A DNA stretch of 64,000 bases from Cynocephalus volans (GCF_027409185.1 NC_084464.1:44615095-44679094); one strand, 5' to 3'; counted from the first letter of the stretch, positions 1 to 20,724 are shown. The notes: generated by a model not told the origin, from the letters alone. A program made the numbers and translations.

Positions 1-921
1 GCTGGCAGCTCCGCCCAGCTCGGCCGTCACTGAGCCTTCCCACTTGCTTGGCCTGGCGCGGGGCTTTCCGGAGCCTGCGGGCCGGCCTCCCCTCCCACTC
101 CCTCCGCGGTTCTCTGGCAGGGCTGGTGGCATGGGGCATCCCCAGCCAGTGTCGGGAGGGCAAGGAAGTATGGGCGGGCTGACTGTGACTCCACCACACC
201 CTGGACTCCGGCCCCCGGTAAACTTCCTGTTACTGGGAGGCAGATACCATCTCTGCGGCCACCAGTTCGGAAAAAAGCCTAATGAATTTCTGGTTGGGAA
301 TAGTGTGGTAGGAGAGTTCCCAGGTCTGCTTGAACCTGCCAGAGAGCTGGCGGCAGCTGGGCGCTAGATTCGGTCTATGCCGGGGGGATACAAAGGTGAA
401 CAAGTCCGGAGAAAGATCTACACAGTGCTACAAAGGCACCCAGAGCAACCGGTCGTCTGTGCTACCAGAAACCTGGCAGACTTCCTGGGCGAGGCGGTGC
501 CGAGCAGGGTCTTGAAGGCCTAGCTGATAGACGAGGGTTGCAGAAGACACGCCCCAGCCCAGCACAGTGCGCACAGAGTGGGGAGACGTGCGGCCAGGGA
601 GGCGGAGACTCGACAGAAACCACACACCCTGTGGGGTCGCCACTGCACGATCCAACAGCCTGGGCCAGAGCACATGGAACAGGGAGAAGTCCTGCACAGG
701 AAGTGAAAGCTCAACAGAGATTACACACCCTGTGGTACGTGATCCACCAGCACAGCAGAGTCCAAGCTGACCAGAAAGGTGGCTCCCCGGAGAAGCCCAA
801 GACCCGAGGCAACCACACACACAAGGCACTAGAGGCCAACTGAGCAGTCACGGAGGTAGCCATACCAAATTGGCAACCACAGCAACATCCTAGTTAGTCA
901 TTAGTCTCAAACCGGTGGACT

Positions 922-1817
922 GTGAAACCCCCTGCCACAATGAATAAACATAAAAAAAAAGATACCAGAAATACAAAAAATCAAGAAAGTACACCACCAA
1001 AAGTTAATAAATCTCAAACTCTAGATCCTATAGAACAAGAAGCCCTTGAAATGACTGACAAGGAATTTCAAGTAATAATTCTAAGGAAACTGAATGAGAT
1101 ACAAGAGAACTCAGCTAGACATCATGATGAAATGAGGAAAAGTATACAGGATCTGAAAGAGGAAATGTACAAGGAAATCAATGTCCTGAAAAAAAATGTA
1201 GCAGAACTTGCTGAACTGAAGAAGTTATTCAGTGAAATAAAAAACACAACGGAGAGTTTAACCAGCAGACTTGTTGAAGTTGAAGAGAGAACCTCTGAAC
1301 TTGAAGATGGGCTGTTTGAAATAACACAAGCAGACAAAAAGAAAGAAAAAAGAATCAAGGACATTGAAGAAAATCTGAGAGAGACATCAGACAACCATAA
1401 GCGATCAAATATCTGAGTCATGGGTATTCCAGAAGGGGAGGAAAATGGAGATTCCATTGAAAACATATTCAACAAAATAGTGGCAGAAAACGTCCCAGGT
1501 ATAGGAAAAATCACAGATCTTCAGATCCAGGAAGCTCAACGATCTCCAAACGTATTCAACCCAAAAAGCCTTCTTCAAGACACGTCATAGTCAAATTGGC
1601 AAAACTCAGAGACAAAGAGAGAATCTTAAAAGCGGCAAGAGAGAAGCGTCAAATCACCTATAAGGGAGCCCCAATCAGGCTAACATCAGACTTTTCATCA
1701 CAAACCCTAAAAGCTAGAAAGGAATGGGATGATATTTTCAAAATATTAAAGACAAAGATTGCCAGCCAAGAATACTCTACCCTGCAAGGCTATCCTTCCG
1801 AAATGAAGGGCAAATAG
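922..1817 (+). pseudogene. L1 ORF1 (RNA-binding chaperone), interrupted
   Basis: In L1, ORF1p forms trimers through a coiled coil and binds L1 RNA. The first piece (922-1416) encodes a lysine/glutamate-rich coiled-coil segment with heptad-like spacing. It ends at a TGA just before the VMGIPEGEE motif typical of the ORF1 RNA-recognition domain. A further piece (1596-1817) in another frame encodes the C-terminal domain (RLTSDFSSQTLKARKEW region). At least one nonsense change and one frameshift therefore separate the parts. The start at 922 (MKPPATMNKHKKK) is the first Met of the open frame; the Met six codons later would also serve. Confidence 0.9.
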
Positions 1818-2105
1818 TATATTTCTCAGACAAACAAAAACTGTGGGAGTTCACTACCACACGACCACCTTTACAAGAAATCCTCAAGGGAGTACTGGGT
1901 TTGGTTCCTGAAAAATAACTACCACTGCCATAAAAACCCAAGAAAAATCAAAACCCACTAGTATAATAAAAGTGGCATTCATGAAGAGAAAACAAGCAAA
2001 CAAAAACGCTATCTACAACCTAAGGAACCAACAAACAAAGAAACCAAACAGTAAATCAGAAAGCAAGGAACAAAAGACACCTAAGACAACCAAACAACCA
2101 ATAAA

Positions 2106-5100
2106 ATGCTAGGAATAAATCAACACCTTTCAATAACAACTCTTAATGTAAAAGGCTTAAATTCCCCAATCAAAAGACACAGACTGGCTGACTGGATTAA
2201 AAAGGAGGACCCAACTATATGCTGCCTACAAGAGACCCACCTCACCCATAAAGATTCACACAGTGAAAGGATGGAAAAAGATTTACCATGCAAACAGAAA
2301 AGAAAAACGAGCTGGAGTAGCTATTCTTATATCTGACAAAATAGACTTTAAACTAAAAACCATAAAAAGAGACAATGAGGGACACTACTTAATGATAAAA
2401 GGACCGATGCATCAAGAAGACATAACAATCATAAATATGTACGCACCCAATGTTGGAGCAGTCAGATTTATAAAACAAACTCTATTAGACCTAAAGAAGG
2501 AAATAGACACTAATACCATAATAGCAGGGGACCTGAACACCCCACTGTCAATATTAGACAGATCATCTAGGCAAAGAATCAGTAGAGAAACACAAGATCT
2601 AGACAAGACCCTAGACCAGTTGGAATTGGCAGATATCTACAGAACATTCCACCCAACAACCTCAGAATATTCATTCTTCTCATCAGCACATGGATCATTC
2701 TCCAGGATAGATCACATATTAGGTCACAAATCAAGTCTCAATAAATTCAAAAAAATTGGAATTATCCCATGTATCTTCTCAGACCACAATGGATAAAAAC
2801 TAGAAATTAACAACAAGCGAAACTCTGGAAACTATACAAACACATGGAAATTAAACAGCATTCTACTTAATGACATATGGGTCCAAGAAGAAATCAAGCA
2901 GGAAATCAAAAAATTTATTGAAACTAATGAAAACAATGGTACATCATACCAAAACCTGTGGGATACTGCAAAAGCAGTATTGAGGGGGAAATTTATTGCA
3001 TTAAACGCTCACTTCAGAAGAATGGAAAGATGGCAAGTGAACAACCTAACACTTCACCTTAAAGAACTAGAAAAACAAGAACAATCCAAACCTAAAGTTA
3101 GCAGACGGAAAGAAATCATTAAGATCAGAGCCAAACTGAATGAAATTGAAAACCAAAAAGCAATTCAAAAGATCAACGAATCAAAAAGTTGGTTTTTTGA
3201 AAAGATAAATAAAATTGACAAACCATTAGCATGGCTAACAAAAAAAAGAAGAGAGAAGACTCAAATAACAAAAATTAGAAATGAAAAAGACAATATTACA
3301 ACTGATTCATCTGAAATACAAGGAATCATTCGAGACTACTATAAACAACTATACACCAACAAATTTGAAAATCTGGAGGAAATGGATAAATTTCTGGACA
3401 CACACAAGCCCCCAAAACTGAACCATGAAGACGTAGAAAATTTGAACAGACCAATAACAATAAAGGAGATTGAAGCTGTTATCAGAAGGCTCCCAACAAA
3501 GAAAAGCCCAGGACCAGATGGATTCACAGCAGAATTTTACCAAACATTCAGAGAGGAATTGACACCGATTCTTTACAAACTATTCCAAAAGATTGAAACG
3601 GACGCAAATCTCCCAAACTCATTCTATGAAGCAAACATCATCCTGATACCAAAACCAGGTAAAGATATAACCAAGAAAGAAAACTACAGGCCGATATCCT
3701 TGATGAATATAGATGCAAAAATCCTCACTAAAATACTAGCAAACAGAATACAGCAACACATGAGTAAAATTATTCATCATGATCAAGTGGGATACATCCC
3801 AGGGATGCAAGGTTGGTTCAACATACGCAAATCAATAAATGTGATACACCATATTAATAAACTCAAACACAAGGACCATATGATCATCTCTATAGATGCT
3901 GAAAAAGCATTTGATAAAGTTCAGCACTCATTCATGACAAAGACCCTCTATAAGTTAGGTATAGAGGGAAAGTATCTCAACATAATTAAAGCCATATATG
4001 CCAAACCCACTGCCAATATCATCCTGAATGGGGAAAAGCTGAAAGCTTTTCCTTTAAGAACAGCAACTAGACAAGGATGCCCACTCTCACCACTCCTATT
4101 CAACATAGTGTTGGAAGTACTAGCCAGAGCAATCAGAGAAGAGAAGGAAATAAAGGGCATCCAGATTGGAAAAGATGAAGTCAAACTGTCCCTGTTTGCA
4201 GATGACATGATCCTATATATCGAACAGCCTAAAACCTCTACAAAAAAACTCTTGGAATTGATAAATGATTTCAGCACAGTAGCAGGATACAAAATCAACA
4301 CACAAAAATCAGTAGCATTTCTTTTCTCCAATAGTGAACATGCAGAACGAGAAATCAAGAAAGCCTGCCCATTTACAATAGCCACCAAAAAAATAAAATA
4401 CTTAGGAATTGAGTTAACCAAGGAGGTGAAAAATCTCTATAATGAGAACTACAAACCACTGCTGAGAGAAATTAGAGAGGATACAAGAAGATGGAAAGAT
4501 ATCCCATGCTCTTGGATTGGAAGAATCAACATAGTGAAAATGTCCATACTACCCAAAGTGATATACAAATGCAATCCCCATCAAAATTCCAAAGACATTT
4601 TTCTCAGAAATGGAAAAAACTATCCAGTCATTTATATGGAACAATAAAAGACCAGGCATAGCCAAAGCAATGCTGAGCTATAAAAATAAAGCTGGAGGCA
4701 TAACACTACCTGACTTTAAGCTATACTACAAAGCTATAATAACCAAAACAGTATGGTACTGGCATAAAAACAGACACACTGACCAATGCAATAGAATAGA
4801 GAATCCAGAAATCAACCCATACACTTACTGCCATCTGATCTTTGACAAAGGCACCAAGCCTATTCACTGGGGAAGGGACTGCCTCTTCAGCAAATGGTGC
4901 TGGGATAACTGGATATCCATATGCAGGAGAATGAAACTAGATCCATACCTCTCACCGTATACTAAAATCAACTCAAAATGGATTAAGGATTTAAACATAC
5001 ACCCTGAAACAATAAAACTTCTTAAAGAAAACATAGAAGAAACACTTCAGGAAATAGGACTGGGCACAGACTTCATGAATACGACCCCAAAAGCACGGGC

Positions 5101-5918
5101 AACCAAAGGAAAAATAAACAAATGGGATTATATCAAACTAAAAAGCTTCTGCACAGCAAAAAAACCAATTAACAGAGTTAAAAGACAACCAACAGAGTGG
5201 GAGAAAATATTTGCAAAATATACATCTGACAAAGGATTAATATCCAGAATATAGAAGGAACTCAAACAACTTTACAAGAAGAAAACAAGCAACCCAATTC
5301 AAAAATGGGCAAAAGAGCTAAGTAGGCATTTCTCTAAGGAAGATATACAAATGGCCAACAGACATATGAAAAAATGCTCAACATCACTCAGCATCCGGGA
5401 AATGCAAATCAAAACCACACTGAGATACCATCTCACCCCAGTTAGGATGGCTAAAATCCAAAAGACTATGAACGATAAATGCTGGCGAGGTTGCAGATAA
5501 AGGAACTCTCATACACTGTTGGTGGGACTGCAAAATGGTGCAGCCTCTATGGAAAATGGTATGGAGGTTCCTCAAACAATTGCAGATAGATCTTCCACAC
5601 GACCCAGCTATCCCACTGTTGGGAATATACCCAGAGGAATGGAAATCATCAAATCGAAGGTATACCTGTTCCCCAATGTTCATTGCAGCACTCTTTACAA
5701 TAGCCAAGAGTTGGAACCAGCCCAAATGTCCATCATCAGATGAGTGGATACGGAAATTGTGGTACATCTACACAATGGAATACTACTCAGCTATAAAAAC
5801 GAATGAAATACTGCCATTTGCAACAACATGGATGGACCTTGAGAGAATTATATTAAGTGAAACAAGTCAGGCACAGAAAGAGAAATACCACATGTTCTCA
5901 CTTATTGATGGGAGCTAA
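2106..5918 (+). pseudogene. L1 ORF2 (endonuclease / reverse transcriptase), interrupted
   Basis: ORF2p nicks target DNA and reverse transcribes L1 RNA. The endonuclease part (2106-2796) shows LNVKGLNSPIKRHRLADW, AGDLNTPLS, SRIDHILGHK and SDHNG. The reverse transcriptase part (2980-4647) shows [32 protein letters not shown] and the catalytic FADD at 4195-4206. The C-terminal part continues at 4610-5254 and 5535-5918. The frame changes near 2260, a TAA follows SDHNG at 2794-2796, a short deletion relative to the 58 kb copy shifts the frame near 4570, and a TAG occurs near 5253. The gene is dead, but the lesions are few, which fits a young insertion. Confidence 0.93.
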
Positions 5919-5932
5919 AAATTAATATATAA

Positions 5933-5936
<4 letters not shown>

Positions 5937-5968
<32 letters not shown>
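5937..5968 (+). repeat. (CA)n microsatellite inside L1 3' UTR
   Basis: A CA-repeat follows the ORF2 stop by about 20 bp. The same repeat occurs at the same place in the L1 copies at 44 kb and 60 kb, so it belongs to the L1 family and was not acquired locally. Confidence 0.9.
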
Positions 5969-5973
<5 letters not shown>

Positions 5974-6335
5974 AAAAAAAAAAACCGGGGGGGAGGAAGA
6001 AGATATAACAACCACAATTACTTGAAGTTGATATGACAAGCAAACAGAAAGGACATTGTTGCGGGGGAGGGGGTAGGGAGAAGGGAGGGAGGTTTTGGTG
6101 ATGGGGAGCAATAATCAGCCACAATGTATATCGACAAAATAAAATTTAAAAAAAAAAAAAAGAAAAGAAAGAAAAAAGAATAAATAAATAAATAAATAAA
6201 TCGTCAATTAAAAAATAAATAAATAAATAAATATTTTGTGCTTTGTGCACGAAAGGGTCTGAAAATTGAGTTAGAAAAGTGAAGGCCCCTGTAAAGATCT
6301 GGGGCTAGCAATGGACCCAAGAGCCCAGCACCTAC

Positions 6336-7035
6336 CTCCCAATGGAGAAGAGGCACATGAAAAAGATGGCACTGGCAAAGGCCTCGGGGTCAAAATCACC
6401 TCCTAGGATGTCAATCACGCGACCAGAATAGTGAGGGATCAAAGTCTCCCCTGAAATGGGTAGGAAGGATAACAGATCAGTATGCTGGTGCCAAGGCCCC
6501 TTTCCCACCTCCAAGTCACGATGTCCTCTCCTGACTTACCCAAAACAGCAACAACAAGGAAGAAGAAGGCAGCGGCGAGGAAAGGCAGGTCTGGCCTGGA
6601 GAGCTTCACCAGCCTCCACATCAAGGCTCTGTTGTTCTGCGGGCCCTGCTCCCCCTCCTGGGCTCCTGGAAGGCTCAGCACAGCCCAGACGGCCCAGCTT
6701 AGCCCTGCGGCCCCATACCCCACCAGCAGCCAGCTCCAAGAGGCTGAAGCCACTCTGACTGAGGAAGCGCTCGAGGCCCCCCCCAAGGCCAGGGCTCTCA
6801 GGGAGAGAAACATGGGGGTCGCCAGGCAGAGCAGGGGCAGCAGTGTCCCCTCAAATCCCAGCAGCCCTCCCAGTTTCAGCAGCCCCCACAGCCCTCCAAG
6901 TCGCAGGGTCCCTTCCAGCCACACTCCTGAAAGCCCTTGGGGAAGCAGAGCCCCCACAGTCCCCTGAAGCAGCCAGAGAAAGGCGACGTCCACCAGAAAC
7001 AGGAGGGCCCAGGGTCTCGGGTCGGGGACTCGCAT
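6336..7035 (-). CDS. TAP2: TAP2, peptide transporter subunit 2 (first two coding exons only)
   Basis: TAP2 pairs with TAP1 to form the ABC transporter that moves cytosolic peptides into the ER for MHC class I. Coding exon 1 is 7035-6540 (496 bp) and begins MRVPDPRPWALLFLVDVAF. It encodes the N-terminal hydrophobic helices that bind tapasin and ends at a GTAAGT donor. Coding exon 2 is 6450-6336 (115 bp, same size as human) and encodes GETLIPHYSGRVIDILGGDF onward. The phases match: 496 leaves one base and the sum of 611 leaves two. An AG acceptor directly upstream of the GTAGCGCC leader (near 7043) indicates a further non-coding 5' exon, as in human. The core membrane domain and nucleotide-binding domain lie outside the window, to the left. 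Intron 2 contains the L1. Confidence 0.95.
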
Positions 7036-7199
7036 GGCGCTACCTGGGTAGGAAGAGGAGGAGAGAAATGACGGAGGTGGAGCCCCAGTCCTTGTCCCTG
7101 TCCTCCTACCGCCACTCTGCCCAACCTGTCCACCGGCTTCTCGTCTGATGTAATCCTATCCTGAAAGATCCCCCGGGTGCCCCGTGCATCAGTACCTCC

Positions 7200-7720
7200 C
7201 TCCGACGACGGGCGGCATTTCGCCCGTCCGGGGTAGCTGGGGGCCTGACCACCACGAAACTCATTCTTTAAAAAAAAAAAAAATCCCCTGACCTTGCCCA
7301 CCCCCGTTTCCCCACCCCCCCTGCCGCCGCGGGGCTCCAGCGAGCCAGGCGGTCGCAGCTCCGCTCCCCGGCACTCCCGGGGTCCGGAGGGACGAGAGGC
7401 GGGGGCGTGGGGCTGGCTGCGGGCTGCGCTGCGTCCCTGCCCGCCTCCCGGTTTCTGTCGGCGCCCACTCACCGGCGGCGGCGGCACCGCAGCTCCGCAG
7501 GGCTTTCTGCAGCTCCCGAGTCCGCTCGATCGCTCTCGACCTCGCTTCCCACAGCGGTCGGCTACCGACGCTGTCCGAGTGCGGCGCCCGGGCTGCGCGG
7601 CTTTCGCTTTCGCTTCGGCAGCCCGGCCCTTCAGGCCTTCACGCTGGGCGGGGCGGCCGGGTTGGGGCGCACCCCGGTCCCCAGCTGCGGCTCGCGCGCT
7701 CCCCAGGCTGACATGAATCT
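7200..7720. promoter_or_regulatory. TAP2: CpG island and promoter region of TAP2
   Basis: This stretch is rich in C, G and CpG, in contrast to its flanks. On the minus strand a GTGAGT donor (7467-7472) would end a non-coding first exon lying roughly between 7473 and 7600. That exon would splice to the acceptor just upstream of the TAP2 ATG. The exact transcription start cannot be read from sequence. Confidence 0.7.
7601..7616 (-). promoter_or_regulatory. Interferon response element (ISRE/IRF site) at TAP2
   Basis: On the minus strand this reads GAAGCGAAAGCGAAAG, which contains two GAAA cores two bases apart, the arrangement bound by IRF1 and ISGF3. It lies in the TAP2 CpG island, upstream of the predicted non-coding exon, where an interferon-inducible gene would be expected to carry it. 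Confidence 0.75.
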
Positions 7721-7739
7721 CCCCGCCTTACCTACAATT

Positions 7740-8980
7740 GTTCTATCATATAAAACTGCAAAAAAATTTCAATTGTCATTAAGTAAAATACAGCTGTTTC
7801 AAGGATTGGGCTGCTTTGCAATAGGAGAACCACTGGATTTTCTCAAAATTAGTACCTTAAGCTCTGAACCTATTTTAAGTGCTTTCTTCCTCTTCCCTCC
7901 TGTTTCCCCCCCCCCCTCCCGCAAGCTCCAGTTTTAGGGTCTTGAGCTGGAAACATGCAGGGCCTCTCCTCAATAGAAGAATCCAGCCACTCTCCCCAGG
8001 CCAAAGGAGGTCTCCACTTACAGATTTTGAATTTAGGAGGCCCTGACCCTTTATCTTCATCTGTCCTCGGCAGAGCACCTTGAGCAGGGAATATGTTCAG
8101 ATGCCTCCAGGTTTGTACTCCAAGTTATGCTGGGAGCACCTTCAGCATGTGAGGGAAATGCCAGATACTGGACTTTGTTTCTTGGTCCATTTTAACACGG
8201 ATTAGGACAGTAATCAGGTTTCCTATGGATCCTGTCCAAACTTAAGCTTACCTATGGAACATGCAGATTTGTTTATTCCAGAAATGACTCTCCAGGTTGA
8301 AACTACCTCTCAAACTAAAAAAAAATAAAAGATAAAAAACCTAAACAGAGGATCACTTGGATTCCAAACCACCCTTTTAAAATGTTATTGGTGTGAATAC
8401 CAGTGAATCACTTCAGTTTTAAAATATGTTGTGCGGGGGGGGGGGGGGGGGGGGGGCGTGGATTTAAACTAGGGGATTACTATAATTTCTCCAACCGTAT
8501 CCATTCTGACATTTTAATGACACATCATGAACCCCTAATGTCCTTCTTTACTTTCAATATCTCCAAAGTGTTATTTAGGGTAAATGGTATGATGTTTACA
8601 GTTATCAAACACCTGTGAGGTGGAAGCTTTTTCATCCCACTCTACAAAGTCAAAAGCAGTTGTTCTAGGTGCCCTACTCCCAGTCACCCAAACCATTAGC
8701 AGTGAACCACACAGGAGTCTCCAGGTTGTGCCTCTTGTGGGACCCTAACCTAAATGAAATTGCAAATAACTGTCCACAAACAATAATCAGCCTTTCTGAG
8801 GTCCTGGAGAGATGAGTGTGAACAGAAAACCCAGGAAGAAACATTTGGTGAAGCCCCATTTCTTAGATAGGAGTTTGAGTCCCTTCTCCAAGGAAAGCTT
8901 CTCTTTATTTCTGCCCCCCGCCCAACAAACATAGCCCCAACCCCACTCAGCCACAGGACAAAGGCATTTATAACCGTTTT
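7740..8980. other. TAP2-PSMB8 intergenic spacer
   Basis: I see no gene here. The stretch holds a C-rich run near 7909-7920 and a 22-base G run (8435-8456). Otherwise it is unremarkable AT-rich sequence up to the PSMB8 polyadenylation signal. Confidence 0.6.
8435..8456 (+). repeat. Homopolymer run of 22 G
   Basis: An uninterrupted G22 tract lies between TAP2 and PSMB8. Its length is likely variable in the population and difficult to sequence exactly, and it could form a G-quadruplex. Confidence 0.95.
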
Positions 8981-8983
8981 TCC

Positions 8984-8989
8984 TTTATT
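8984..8989 (-). terminator. PSMB8: PSMB8 polyadenylation signal AATAAA
   Basis: AATAAA on the minus strand lies about 200 bp beyond the PSMB8 stop codon (9186-9188), and defines the 3' end of the gene. Confidence 0.8.
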
Positions 8990-9185
8990 GTGATTAGTGG
9001 GGCACCCAGGAGGTTAAAATAGAGAACACATAAAGGGATGGACTCCACCCTCCCCCATTGACCATTGAGCCTTTTCTCTCTTTCCGGCTCAGTTTAGGCC
9101 TCTCCTTCTCCTGGGGCTTATGCTGGCCCAGGTCCCTGAGTCAGCCAGGTTCTCCCAGAGGAGGCCTGCCCAGCCACCATCACCG

Positions 9186-11880
<2,695 letters not shown>

Positions 11881-11923
11881 GATCGCCTGGCACCCGGAGA
11901 TCCGTCGGCTCTCGGAGGAGGAA

Positions 11924-11937
11924 GTGAAAGCGAAAGC
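11924..11937 (+). promoter_or_regulatory. PSMB8: ISRE of the PSMB8 E2 promoter
   Basis: The sequence GTGAAAGCGAAAGC is a near-consensus ISRE about 45 bp upstream of the PSMB8 ATG (11878-11880). It lies between the two alternative first exons, so it can drive the E2 transcript. It explains the known interferon-gamma induction of this gene family. Confidence 0.85.
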
Positions 11938-12155
11938 CACAGCTCGAAGGGGAGGGAGCCAGCATTTCTTCCACATCCCCTGCTCTTTCCGAGAAAAGGA
12001 CGATGGTTGTCTGGACCAGGGATATCATAGTGGGAGTGGGTTTCTCTGCTCTACCTTCACGGAGGCCGGAGAAACGATGGTAAAGGATTGTCAGAAGAAA
12101 GGAAGACAAGGACGAGCACCTTCGAAAGCCCTTGGCGATAGATTAGGAGAGACAC

Positions 12156-12302
12156 CTACAGGCCGGGCATCCTCTCGATACAGTGGGGTGGGGTCGTGTC
12201 ACCTGAAGGCGTAGCCTCAACCAGAAGGCTAGTAATCAGCAAGGTGCTGGGAGCAGTTTGAAGTCGTGGGGGTGGGGGATGGGGAGAGGGAGTAATGAGC
12301 AT
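12156..12302 (-). pseudogene. PSMB8: Alternative first exon (E1) of PSMB8, ends in a stop
   Basis: This exon encodes 48 residues beginning MLITPSPH and containing STLLITSLLVEATPSGDTT. It corresponds to the human LMP7-E1 exon (SSWLTSSLLVEAAPLDDTT region). In human the last E1 codon is Glu, spliced in phase 0 to PTEFFQ. Here the last codon is TAG (12158-12156), immediately followed by GTGTCT in the donor position, so the E1-type protein would stop before exon 2. A GTAGGT donor three bases earlier would avoid the TAG but change the phase. The exon is probably non-functional in protein terms. E1 in human is a minor form that is not assembled into proteasomes. Confidence 0.7.
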
Positions 12303-12619
12303 TATTGTGTTAAAGTAGGGGATTGATAGGAGTACGTGGGGGCTCTGAGTCTTGAGAACAGGTCCTAGGGCAACAGGCAATAGAATGTACCCGCAGCGTG
12401 TGGGGAAGGGACGCCAAGGAGAGGGCGCAGTCTCTGACTCTTTCGACGTGGTCCCTCCTAGGGTCCCTCCCGGTTCAACGGTCTCCCTAACCTGCGGCCA
12501 CCCACAAGAACATGCCCTTTTTGTCTTCCCCTGCTCCACCGCGAGCTGCCCTCTGCTTGGCGGGACGCTGCTGAGCTTAATTTCTCTGAGCCCCGCCCCT
12601 CCTCGCAACCTGCTCTGGC

Positions 12620-12960
12620 CTTATCTGCCCAGCAACTGCTAACGTCACACGACTCTGCCCACCCGCCAATGGGAGAGATTTACTAGATAACCCTGCCCAC
12701 CACCCTGAGGTTTCCCCCGGCAGGTGCCAGTTCCGAGCCGCATAAGCCCTTCACAAGGGACCGGAGCCGGCGCGGATGAAGTGTGAGGCGCCGCCAGCCC
12801 CTGCGCGCGCTCGCACTTCCTCTGGCCGCGCGCCCTCCGTCTTCCACCTCAGGAAGGTCACGGCTCTGAGCTGCAGCTGCTGGCGCCCTGGCGGGGACCT
12901 TGCTCTTCCTTGGCGGCGGGCGCGGGGGGATGGGGAGGTGGAGGGGGGACTCAGGAAATA
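12620..12960. promoter_or_regulatory. CpG-rich segment between PSMB8 and TAP1
   Basis: This short GC- and CpG-rich stretch contains CCAAT (12666-12670), AGATAA and several GC boxes. It lies upstream of PSMB8 E1. In human an antisense non-coding transcript (PSMB8-AS1) starts in this neighbourhood, and this could be its promoter or the E1 promoter. No protein-coding frame here looks conserved. Confidence 0.45.
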
Positions 12961-13113
12961 GAAAACTTAAGGGAGAAGATGGTGCACCTAGGGCTGTAAA
13001 ACACTGAGGATGCTAAAGGAGGGTGACACCAGGCTGCTGAAAAGTTCGCTGCGAAAGACAATGGGCCTTTACGCGTGCCGGAAACACGAGAAACCACAGT
13101 ACAAAACACCAAT

Positions 13114-13119
13114 TTTATT
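13114..13119 (-). terminator. TAP1: TAP1 polyadenylation signal AATAAA
   Basis: AATAAA on the minus strand lies about 400 bp beyond the TAP1 stop codon (13516-13518). Confidence 0.75.
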
Positions 13120-13515
13120 ATAAATATCAAGAATCCACAGGGTATTTATGGGGCAGCACATGTCTTTGGTCATACTGAAAGTAGCTGATCCCTTTCTGTA
13201 CTTTCTGAATATTTCTCCTCATTTTCAGAGTGCTATTCACACCAAAGCATCAACCCTGGCTCTAAACCCAGTTACACTAAAAAGTTATAAATCCTGGTTT
13301 TCTTCCAGAAAGTCGGCATTATCAAGTGGAGCCTGGTGAAGAGGTAATACGCATGGCAAATTTTAGGGATCACCTAGGGAGTTACATTTTAGGATGTAAC
13401 TACTCCTAGAAGCAGCTGTCTACTCTGCAGCTCAGGCAGGATCTTTGCTCCCAAATTCTCCACCACAGAGAGAAGAAAGGGGAGGGAGATAGTGTGTGCA
13501 GGTCCAAGAAGTCTT

Positions 13516-20512
<6,997 letters not shown>

Positions 20513-20630
20513 GGCGCGCGGGCGCTGTCCCGGGTCCCGTCCCGGCCTGGGACTCTCCGCTGTCCCCGCGGGGCCGGGGTCTCTGGGCGCTGTCGGAGTC
20601 CGCCGGGACCCGCGGCTGGGGGAGGAGTAG

Positions 20631-20640
20631 GGGCGGGCCG
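20631..20640 (+). promoter_or_regulatory. GC box (Sp1 type)
   Basis: GGGGCGGGCC within the divergent promoter, close to the NF-kappaB site. Confidence 0.7.
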
Positions 20641-20653
20641 AGGCGGGCCTCTC

Positions 20654-20663
20654 GGAAAGTCCC
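20654..20663 (-). promoter_or_regulatory. NF-kappaB site GGGACTTTCC
   Basis: A perfect match to the classical kappaB decamer on the minus strand, next to a GC box. This fits TNF-alpha induction of TAP1 and PSMB9. Confidence 0.85.
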
Positions 20664-20707
20664 AGGAACCGGCTGATCCTGGTCGCGCTAGCGAGAAGTG
20701 CAGCCGT

Positions 20708-20724
20708 TTAGGGGAAATCGAAAG
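20708..20724 (+). promoter_or_regulatory. IRF element overlapping a GAS-like site
   Basis: TTAGGGGAAATCGAAAG contains the IRF core GAAATCGAAAG and, on the other strand, TTCCCCTAA. This mirrors the human ICS-2/GAS element that confers STAT1 and IRF1 control on the TAP1/PSMB9 promoter. Confidence 0.85.

Larger units (their letters stand above)
1..6245 (+). mobile_element. Near full-length L1 (LINE-1) retrotransposon, broken
   Basis: The element has a GC-rich 5' UTR (about 1-920), an ORF1 region (922-1817), an ORF2 region (2106-5918), a 3' UTR with a (CA)n tract and a G-rich polypurine stretch, then an A-rich tail that runs into TAAA repeats. The left end may lie outside the window. It sits on the strand opposite to TAP2, and since TAP2 exon 2 starts at 6336 and exon 3 is not in the window, it occupies TAP2 intron 2. 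Its 3' half is nearly identical to the copy at 58276-60333, so the family was active recently. Several stops and frameshifts make it incapable of autonomous movement. Confidence 0.95.
20513..20676 (-). other. TAP1: Remnant of the human-type TAP1 N-terminal extension
   Basis: Upstream of the TAP1 ATG, one minus-strand frame reads [12 protein letters not shown] and continues with proline/arginine-rich sequence. This resembles the N-terminal extension of the longer human TAP1 product (SAGSACSWDFPRAPP region). Here that frame is not the frame of MASSGFP and lacks the corresponding Met, so it cannot extend TAP1. It is probably just 5' UTR. Confidence 0.55.

Noticed and set aside
7294-7716. Open frames on the plus strand in the TAP2 CpG island
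   Set aside because: They overlap the promoter, have GC-biased composition and show no domain.
12882-12898. CTCF-like GGCGCCCTGGCGGGG
   Set aside because: The core is one G short and the flanks disagree with the consensus, so it is much weaker than the two sites reported.
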